A stretch of 41,204 bases of DNA, from contig JANYGK010000020.1 in the NCBI GenBank assembly GCA_025362395.1, positions 1-41,204 on the forward strand, given 5' to 3'. Under the pieces are notes generated by a model. That model was not told where the DNA came from and did not search any database. It worked only from the letters and a program-made list of their open reading frames with translations. Below, piece by piece: positions 35,886 to 41,204 of the stretch. Origin of the DNA: Bacteroidota bacterium (lineage in GTDB: Bacteria; Bacteroidota; Bacteroidia; B-17B0; Aurantibacillaceae). Numbering within the stretch: position 1 is the stretch's first letter; the number at the start of each line of letters is the position of its first letter. Both the position numbers and the translations under genes were made by a program.

Positions 35886-35935
35886 AATCTGTGTTATCCG
35901 TGTTCTATTATGAGACCCTGAAACGAGTTCAGGGT
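35886..35935. repeat. Dispersed intergenic repeat plus perfect hairpin
   Basis: AATCTGTGTTATCCGTGTTC (35886-35905) is related to the elements at 14217 and 30813. It is followed by ACCCTGAA-ACGAG-TTCAGGGT (35915-35935 inclusive of loop), a perfect 8-bp hairpin ending directly before the cyclophilin stop codon. No T-tract follows on the minus strand. Confidence 0.5.
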
Positions 35936-35937
35936 GA

Positions 35938-36771
35938 CTACTCAGGTAAAATAGATATCGTCATTCGGATATCGATCAATGGCCTGTCGTTTTTGCCGGT
36001 TTTTACCGCAGCTATTTTATCGATTACGTCAAGCCCTTCAATCACTTCGCCAAAAATGGTATAATTATTATCAAGATGCGGTGTGCCGCCAATGGTTCTA
36101 TAAACAGCCTTATGATTTTCCGGAAAGGTGTAGTGAGGTGTTTTTTCATAAACGTTGTCTGTTTTTTCAGCCAGTTGCTTTGTGTAGAAAAATAAGCTGT
36201 CATTATTTTTTTCTGTTTTAAACGTATTTATTTTTTGCAGCAATAGTATATTTTCCGGGGCCCTTATCACCGAATCTTTAATTTTATTGATCAATGGTTT
36301 ATTAATTCTTCTTTCAAAGGACTTCAACTCTTCTTCAGTTCTCACTTTGCCTTGTACAATATAAAACTGGCAGCCCGAGGAAGCCTTTGTGGGGTTAACA
36401 TCATCACCATTGCGCGCTGCGCAAAGCATTCCTTTTTTATGAAACAGGTCCGGCCTTATTTCAGCCGGTACAGTATAGTTAAGGTCACCGTCGCCCAATA
36501 CTTTAAACTGGTCGGCATGTTTGCCGGCAGGGTCACCGCCCTGTATCATAAACTCTTCTATAACACGGTGAAACAAAAGACTGTCGTAAAAATGTTCTTT
36601 TACCAACTTCAAAAAATTTACTTTATGCAAAGGCGTTTCGTTAAACAACTTAATTTTAAGTGTGCCGTGTAGGGTTGAAATAACAATGGTTTCTTTTGAA
36701 AAACTCTGGCTAATGCCCGGTTTAATAACTGAAAGCAGGGTTAAAATCAATATTATGCGTTTAGGAAACAT
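35938..36771 (-). CDS. Secreted cyclophilin-type peptidyl-prolyl isomerase
   Basis: The 277-residue protein has a signal peptide (about 1-22) and a cyclophilin fold. It contains LFHRVIEEFMIQGGDPAG (catalytic Arg69 in FHR), GMLCAARNGDDVNPTKASSG, then CQFYIVQG (135-141) and NNYTIFGEVIEGLDVIDKIA. It should catalyse proline cis-trans isomerisation in the periplasm and assist folding of exported proteins. Between FYIVQG and GGTPHLDNNYTIFG it carries an 85-residue, lysine-rich, mostly helical insertion (about 142-227) absent from the minimal 160-170-residue cyclophilins and usual in Bacteroidota homologues. It diverges from the small lipoprotein gene; a minus-strand near-match to the -7 element (AATATTTG) lies at 36803-36810. 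Confidence 0.92.
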   Translation of the reverse strand: MFPKRIILILTLLSVIKPGISQSFSKETIVISTLHGTLKIKLFNETPLHKVNFLKLVKEHFYDSLLFHRVIEEFMIQGGDPAGKHADQFKVLGDGDLNYTVPAEIRPDLFHKKGMLCAARNGDDVNPTKASSGCQFYIVQGKVRTEEELKSFERRINKPLINKIKDSVIRAPENILLLQKINTFKTEKNNDSLFFYTKQLAEKTDNVYEKTPHYTFPENHKAVYRTIGGTPHLDNNYTIFGEVIEGLDVIDKIAAVKTGKNDRPLIDIRMTISILPE

Positions 36772-36789
36772 TATTTATAATTTTTTTAT

Positions 36790-36797
36790 TATATTTG
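36790..36797 (+). promoter_or_regulatory. -7 element (TATATTTG) of the small lipoprotein gene
   Basis: An exact TAnnTTTG match lies 36 bases before the ATG at 36834. It overlaps the zone of a weaker minus-strand element for the divergent cyclophilin gene. Confidence 0.55.
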
Positions 36798-36833
36798 GAC
36801 TACAAATATTAATCCTTATTAATTAATATAAAA

Positions 36834-37193
36834 ATGAAAATAAAATTATTTACCGGTTATTTGCTGATTTCTTTTCTTGTATTGGGTATAACAACCGCAT
36901 GCGATAAGAAAACCGATTGTAAATTAACCATAACTACTGTAGATGCAGCAGGGGTGCCATTAGCAAACTGTAAAGTGAAATTATACGCAAATGTTAAAAC
37001 TGCATCGGGCTCTACCGTTGAAGCAGATTTAAAAGCGGAAGGCACATCAGATGGTGGAGGTACAAGCACTTACTCCTTTAAACTGCCGGCTATTTTAGAT
37101 ATTAAAGCAATCGGTACAGGTTCTTTAATAGGTACAGGAATTATTAAACTGGAAGAAGGCAAAACGGTTACTAAATCGGTAACTGTTAAATAA
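36834..37193 (+). CDS. Small lipoprotein with Ig/carboxypeptidase-regulatory-like domain
   Basis: The 119-residue protein has a lipoprotein signal peptide (ITTAC, Cys23) followed by one beta-sandwich domain: CKLTITTVDAAGVPLANCKV, KLYANVKTASGST, GTSTYSFKLPAILDIKA and KLEEGKTVTKSVTVK. The VDAAGVPLANCKV pattern is like the carboxypeptidase-regulatory or transthyretin-like domain. No specific function is visible. It has its own -7 element and a good terminator 22 bases after the stop, so it is a single-gene unit. A relation to the divergent cyclophilin is possible but unsupported. Confidence 0.72.
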   Translation: MKIKLFTGYLLISFLVLGITTACDKKTDCKLTITTVDAAGVPLANCKVKLYANVKTASGSTVEADLKAEGTSDGGGTSTYSFKLPAILDIKAIGTGSLIGTGIIKLEEGKTVTKSVTVK

Positions 37194-37215
37194 ATAGTAT
37201 TATATGATACGCAAG

Positions 37216-37247
37216 CTCCTTTCACTTCACAGTGGGAGGAGTTTTTT
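37216..37247 (+). terminator. Terminator of the small lipoprotein gene
   Basis: CTCCTTTCACT / AGTGGGAGGAG pairs over 11 positions (two G-T pairs) with a 4-base loop, then TTTTTT. It ends three bases before the convergent glycosyltransferase stop codon. Confidence 0.88.
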
Positions 37248-37249
37248 AG

Positions 37250-38446
37250 TTACCGCAGGTTCTTATAAAAAAGAATAAGATTTGCGGCAATGGTTTTATA
37301 ATTAAATTGTTCTTCCGCCAACTTCCTTGCATTGCTTTGCAGAATTTGTTTTTTAGGGCTGTCGGTAAGCAGTGAAACAATGGCGTCTGAAAACTCTTTT
37401 TTAGTATCAGCAATAATCAGGTGTTTACCGGTAGTATAGGGAATGCCTTCCGCGCCAATGCTTGTCGTAATAATAGGTTTGCCATAAGCCAACCCTTCTA
37501 CCAGCTTAATTCTTAAGCCGCTGCCCGACCATAAAGGAACCAGCATAATATCATGCTCGCTGTAAAATTCAGGCGAGCTTTTTATATCTTCTTTTATAAT
37601 TATGGTGTTCGACGCTAACCGTTTAAATTTTGCCGGCATGCCTCGCCCGGCCAATATAAGCTTTGCATCAGGTTGTTGTTTTAGTACATCATTCCATACT
37701 GTTTCTAACAACCAATCAACAGCTTCTTCGTTTGGCATCCAATCCATAGAGGCGAAATGAAATATTGTACCCGGAAATTTTGGTTCATGAACGGGTTTAT
37801 AATCGGTTAAATTAATTCCCGTAAGGCATGTATATAAAGGCGTTCCGTTAGTTAGCTTGGCAATACTTTTTTTATCTTCTTCGGTAATAGTAACAATAGC
37901 ATCCGCTTCAGAAAATGCGTGTAATTCAAATTTTTTTAGCCGGTTGTTCTGAAGCGACAGATATATTTTTTTTAGCCGGTTTTTTTCATTCACTAAATGG
38001 CGTTCCCAAATTTGGTGTTCGAGGTTATGCGCTCGTATTACAATTTTAGCTTTCGAATAGTGTTTGATTGCCTGTATGTAAGAAGCCATGAACACGCCTT
38101 CCAACTGTATAACATCAAATGTTGTTTCTTTTAAGGTGTTAATGAGTATTTTTTTAAATTCCTTAAAAAAGAAACGGCTTACAAAATAAGAATCCTTTGA
38201 AAATAAATTTTTAAAAGCTCCTAAAAAGGTTGTGTTTGTATTTTGGTAAACAGATCTGTAATGTGTTTTTTCTTTAAAATTAACCGGTACGGTATCGTCG
38301 GGCTTAAAATGTTTTTTTGTGTTGATGGTGAGTAAATGCAATTCAACACCTGCGTCTGCAATGCCTTCCGCTAAAGTGTAAATAGCAATGGAGCTTCCGT
38401 CGTTTGTAGGGTAGGGGGCTTTATTACTTAGCTGCAGAATTCGCAT
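37250..38446 (-). CDS. Glycosyltransferase family 4
   Basis: The 398-residue GT-B enzyme has an N-terminal acceptor domain (ILQLSNKAPYPTNDGSSIAI, residues 3-22) and a C-terminal nucleotide-sugar domain with FHFASMDWMPNEEAVDWLLE, AKLILAGRGMPAKFKRL and HDIMLVPLWSGSGLRIKLVE followed by GLAYGKPIITTSIGAEGI. The two glutamates of the E-x7-E-like motif lie in that last stretch. Retaining transfer of a sugar from a nucleotide donor is expected, probably for a surface polysaccharide or glycolipid; donor and acceptor are unknown. Its start codon lies inside the end of the LptF/G-like gene (23-base overlap), so translation is probably coupled. Confidence 0.9.
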   Translation of the reverse strand: MRILQLSNKAPYPTNDGSSIAIYTLAEGIADAGVELHLLTINTKKHFKPDDTVPVNFKEKTHYRSVYQNTNTTFLGAFKNLFSKDSYFVSRFFFKEFKKILINTLKETTFDVIQLEGVFMASYIQAIKHYSKAKIVIRAHNLEHQIWERHLVNEKNRLKKIYLSLQNNRLKKFELHAFSEADAIVTITEEDKKSIAKLTNGTPLYTCLTGINLTDYKPVHEPKFPGTIFHFASMDWMPNEEAVDWLLETVWNDVLKQQPDAKLILAGRGMPAKFKRLASNTIIIKEDIKSSPEFYSEHDIMLVPLWSGSGLRIKLVEGLAYGKPIITTSIGAEGIPYTTGKHLIIADTKKEFSDAIVSLLTDSPKKQILQSNARKLAEEQFNYKTIAANLILFYKNLR

Positions 38447-39830
38447 TAGGTGATTTCGTTAAGCGGAAAAAGAATTTCTTGATAGGATCGATATAGGATG
38501 AAAGATCAAATATGGAAGAATCTTTAGCGGCTTTATATGTTAAGAAAATGCCCAGCGGTAAAAATAAACATAACGGGAACCAGGCACCAAAAACCACGCT
38601 GTAAATACCTTCTCCCACCATGCGTTCATAAATAATATTAACGATGTAATATAATAAAAAGAAAATAACCGCTACTACAACCGGCAAGCCCATACCTCCT
38701 TTTCGGATAATAGCACCAAGCGATGCCCCTACGAAAAACAAGACGATACAGGCAAATGAAATATTTATTTTTTTATGCCAACCTAATTCATAATCTGATT
38801 TTTTGTATTTTAAACTTCTCACCTCCTCATTTATGGAATCAATAAAACCGCTTGAATTTCTTACCAGGTTTTGTGCGTTTTCAACACTTCTCCTGAAGTC
38901 TTCTTTATTTAAAGAACCGTAAAACTCTTTAAGATTTATGTGTTTCGTTTTTAGTTTGGCAGTATGGTAAGTTCTTGTAAAAAAATAATTATCGAATTGA
39001 TTTTTTAAATACCTGTATTTGTTGTTGATGTCAATATTGATCGTGTCTAACTCCCCGTCTATCTGCCAGATATTCATCATTTCATAATGCCCTTTAAATA
39101 ATTCTTCTTCCGTGTTTTTCATTTTAAAATCGCTCATGTCAACATTTACATTAAGCTGTTTAAAAAATAGTTGCATTAAAGGCCGGGTGGTTTTGCGGGC
39201 GTCTTCTTTTACCACATCTTCATACCTTACGCCGTCATTTAAGCTTATCATTAAGTAATTAGTATCTGCCGATGGTTTCATAAAACCACTGTCGGCATAA
39301 AGCTGCACGTTGTTTCCCATGCCCTCATGGTGATCGTAAATATTAAGGTTATACAGTGTTTTGCCGTCTTTATTTTTTTTAGCTGTTTTAATGCTAAAGC
39401 CTTTCAGTTGATTATAATAAACACCTTCCTTAATGCTTAAGGTAGGTTTCGCCTGGCGTATATCCCATAATAAACTGGCAGATTTTAAAGTGATGTTAGG
39501 CAGTGTGAAATTATTAAAGACAAATGTAAATCCTGCTAAAAATACAATAAACACAAAAAGCGGCCTTATAATTTTAAAGAGTGACAAGCCCGAAGATTTC
39601 ATGGCAGCCAATTCGTAATTTTCCGCAAGGTTGCCAAAGGTCATAATAGATGACAGTAGCACAGCCAATGGCATTGCCACAGGAATAAAGGTAATGAAAG
39701 AATAAGCGAAAAATTTAGTCAACACCCAAAAGGTCATTCCCTTACCTATAATATCGTCCATGTAAGTAAATACATGAATTAAAAAGAAAACGAATACACC
39801 GATGAACAGCGTTAAGAAAAACGGCGGCAA
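38424..39830 (-). CDS. LptF/LptG family permease (lipopolysaccharide export)
   Basis: This YjgP/YjgQ-family protein forms the membrane part of the ABC complex that extracts LPS and passes it to the Lpt bridge. Membrane helices lie at about 2-19, 35-65 and 85-105 and four more toward the C-terminus (330-440), around a beta-jellyroll domain (about 110-290). The coordinates use the TTG at 39830, giving 468 residues. The upstream frame continues without stop to a CTG at 39872 and adds KPKVLHTYLLKAYL, which fits the conserved amphipathic N-terminus of this family better. No ATG or GTG is available. The GT4 gene overlaps its 3' end by 23 bases. Confidence 0.88.
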   Translation of the reverse strand: MPPFFLTLFIGVFVFFLIHVFTYMDDIIGKGMTFWVLTKFFAYSFITFIPVAMPLAVLLSSIMTFGNLAENYELAAMKSSGLSLFKIIRPLFVFIVFLAGFTFVFNNFTLPNITLKSASLLWDIRQAKPTLSIKEGVYYNQLKGFSIKTAKKNKDGKTLYNLNIYDHHEGMGNNVQLYADSGFMKPSADTNYLMISLNDGVRYEDVVKEDARKTTRPLMQLFFKQLNVNVDMSDFKMKNTEEELFKGHYEMMNIWQIDGELDTINIDINNKYRYLKNQFDNYFFTRTYHTAKLKTKHINLKEFYGSLNKEDFRRSVENAQNLVRNSSGFIDSINEEVRSLKYKKSDYELGWHKKINISFACIVLFFVGASLGAIIRKGGMGLPVVVAVIFFLLYYIVNIIYERMVGEGIYSVVFGAWFPLCLFLPLGIFLTYKAAKDSSIFDLSSYIDPIKKFFFRLTKSPNANSAAK

Positions 39831-40034
39831 ATAAGCTTTTAGTAAATACGTATGTAAAACTTTTGGTTTCAGATATAATTAATTTATTTCAGACGTAATT
39901 AGAACACAATGCACGGTTGCATGAATGATTAGCATGATCTTTATAAAGCGTTTATTTTTAATGAAGCCCTAAATTAACGGATATTTTTTAATGAATATAG
40001 CCAAATTATCTAAACTTTACTATTTTTGTGTGAT
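39831..40034. other. Divergent intergenic region of the LptF/G and GT2 genes
   Basis: This AT-rich gap contains the putative N-terminal extension of the LptF/G protein (39831-39872, minus strand) and the GT2 promoter at its right end. Nothing else recognisable was found. Confidence 0.5.
40021..40028 (+). promoter_or_regulatory. -7 element (TATTTTTG) of the GT2 gene, leaderless arrangement
   Basis: TATTTTTG matches TAnnTTTG exactly and is separated by six bases from the ATG at 40035, the same geometry as rlmD. The TTG at 40026 lies inside this element and so is unlikely to be a start. Confidence 0.6.
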
Positions 40035-40784
40035 ATGATTAACGGTAAAAAAATTGTAGTGGTATTGCCGGCATACAATGCAGCACTAACCTTAAAAAGA
40101 ACGTATGATGAAATTCCCTTTGACATTGTAGACGATGTGGTTTTGGTGGATGATCACAGTAAGGATAATACATCAGAAATTGGAAGACAGCTTGGCATAA
40201 AGCATGTGATTCGTCATGAACAAAATAAAGGTTACGGCGGTAATCAAAAAACGTGTTATGATACAGCCCTTTCAATCGGTGCCGATATTGTTATTATGTT
40301 GCATCCCGATTATCAGTATACTCCCAAATTAATTCAGAGTATGAGCTATATGATCGCCAACGATTTATTTCCGGCGGTATTCGGTTCACGTATTTTAGGA
40401 AAGGGTGCTTTAAAAGGGGGTATGCCGATGTATAAATATATTTTTAATCGTTGCCTCACGTTAACACAAAATATTTTAATTAATCAAAAATTAAGTGAGT
40501 ACCATACTGGTTACAGGGCTTTTAACAGGGATATTTTAGAAACGATCAGCTACCATGAAAACTCTGATGATTTTGTTTTTGATAATCAAATGATCTCTCA
40601 AATATTTTACGCGGGTTTTGAAATTGCGGAAATTACCTGTCCTACAAAATATTTTCCGGAAGCCAGCTCAATTAATTTCAGGCGCAGTATGAAATATGGT
40701 TTAGGAGTATTAGGCGTTTCTTTTTCACACTTTTTTAATAAACTGGGACTAGCAAAAAATAAGATCTACGTAAAACGAAAATAA
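40035..40784 (+). CDS. Glycosyltransferase family 2 (dolichyl-phosphate mannose synthase-like)
   Basis: From the ATG at 40035 the product is 249 residues, a single GT-A domain. VVVLPAYNAALTLKRTYDEI (N-terminal strand), VVLVDDHSKDNTSE, EQNKGYGGNQKTCYDTAL and the metal-site region IVIMLHPDYQYTPKLI are present, followed by YHTGYRAFNRDILETI. These are the hallmarks of DPM1/GtrB-like enzymes that load a sugar onto a polyprenyl phosphate, or of related O-antigen transferases. C-terminal membrane helices, as in GtrB, are absent. The ATG was chosen because of the promoter position; an in-frame TTG at 40026 would add only three residues. The next lipoprotein gene starts 2 bases after its stop. Confidence 0.9.
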   Translation: MINGKKIVVVLPAYNAALTLKRTYDEIPFDIVDDVVLVDDHSKDNTSEIGRQLGIKHVIRHEQNKGYGGNQKTCYDTALSIGADIVIMLHPDYQYTPKLIQSMSYMIANDLFPAVFGSRILGKGALKGGMPMYKYIFNRCLTLTQNILINQKLSEYHTGYRAFNRDILETISYHENSDDFVFDNQMISQIFYAGFEIAEITCPTKYFPEASSINFRRSMKYGLGVLGVSFSHFFNKLGLAKNKIYVKRK

Positions 40785-40786
40785 AA

Positions 40787-41204
40787 ATGAAAGATAGGAT
40801 AAGAATAACGTTTACTTTAACACTGTCCTTATCATTTATTTTAGCGACAGGCTGCAAGGATAAAAAAAAACCGGAAGAAGAAGCGCCACCTGTCACTACT
40901 ACCGCGGGTTCGGCCCCAAGTATAGATAATACACTCGGCTACGGTGTTTTAAATAAAGTAAAAGGTATTTGGAACGGCCCTGTAACTTCTACAACACCTT
41001 TGGGCGGTTATCCCGAATGGATTGTTGATTTCAGACCAATATCAGCAAACCAGGTTTCAGCAAAAAATGAATTGGATACGTTGAACGATATTCACATGTC
41101 GTTTTTTATAGCATTATACAATAATCAATACAAGGTGGCTTTTAGGAACGGCGGTTCTTTTAACGGAATGCACCGGGTATCTTATTTTTTAGCGGACAGT
41201 GTTT
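40787..41204 (+). CDS. Lipoprotein of unknown function (partial, runs off window)
   Basis: An open frame of 139 codons continues to the window end. It starts with a lipoprotein signal peptide (ILATGC, Cys23), then a Lys/Glu/Pro-rich linker (KDKKKPEEEAPPVTTT) and a domain beginning LGYGVLNKVKGIWNGPVTST. I do not recognise the family; GIWNGPVTST and YPEWIVDFRPIS suggest a lipocalin-like or similar small beta-barrel domain, which is a guess. The 2-base gap to the GT2 gene indicates co-transcription. Confidence 0.75.
   Translation, partial: MKDRIRITFTLTLSLSFILATGCKDKKKPEEEAPPVTTTAGSAPSIDNTLGYGVLNKVKGIWNGPVTSTTPLGGYPEWIVDFRPISANQVSAKNELDTLNDIHMSFFIALYNNQYKVAFRNGGSFNGMHRVSYFLADSV

Overview
This 41.2-kb window comes from a member of the Bacteroidota. 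The evidence is AT-rich DNA, A-rich leaders in place of Shine-Dalgarno sites, several exact TAnnTTTG (-7) promoter elements, two type IX secretion (T9SS) substrates with C-terminal sorting domains, SusC-like TonB-dependent receptors with carboxypeptidase-like N-termini, DUF4249 and DUF6029 proteins, Omp28 and a GWxTD lipoprotein. I cannot place it below phylum with confidence. No rRNA, tRNA, CRISPR array, prophage or intact insertion sequence was seen.

Layout. 1-5693 (+): the end of a FabG-like reductase, a membrane von Willebrand-A protein, then a compact TlpA thioredoxin / DUF6029 barrel / Omp28 operon. 5694-6372: no intact gene, only decayed-looking coding fragments. 6373-11907 (+): a secreted BNR-repeat T9SS protein, a strong terminator, then a TonB receptor / DUF4249 lipoprotein / small outer-membrane protein operon. 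12151-16087 (+): hisS, a secreted carbohydrate-binding-like protein, rlmD and a conserved 94-residue protein. 16107-16429: two terminators facing each other around a nested 61-bp tandem repeat. 16455-22454 (-): a 1999-residue T9SS adhesin with CUB, Ig-like repeats and an embedded C-type lectin domain. 22651-24933 (+): NodB deacetylase, HMA-domain lipoprotein and GWxTD lipoprotein. 24985-29816 (-): CNNM/CorC protein, dnaK and a DUF4249-like lipoprotein. 29915-32886: panB (+), a fatty-acid desaturase (-) and murI (+). 32887-35755 (+): a TPP riboswitch directly ahead of a TonB-dependent receptor. 35938-39830: cyclophilin (-), small lipoprotein (+), GT4 and LptF/G (both -). 40035-41204 (+): a GT2 glycosyltransferase and the start of a lipoprotein.

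How it fits together. Most genes serve the cell envelope: outer-membrane uptake (two TonB receptors, one under thiamine control), T9SS-secreted adhesins, lipopolysaccharide export and glycosylation, periplasmic redox and folding, and lipid desaturation. Housekeeping genes (hisS, rlmD, panB, murI, dnaK) are interspersed. The best leads are the thiamine-controlled receptor with its enlarged riboswitch, the EPN/WND C-type lectin domain inside a T9SS adhesin, the 61-bp nested repeat, the redox-flavoured TlpA/DUF6029/Omp28 operon, and -7 elements placed so close to start codons that the mRNAs should be leaderless. I found no convincing wholly new defence or mobile system.
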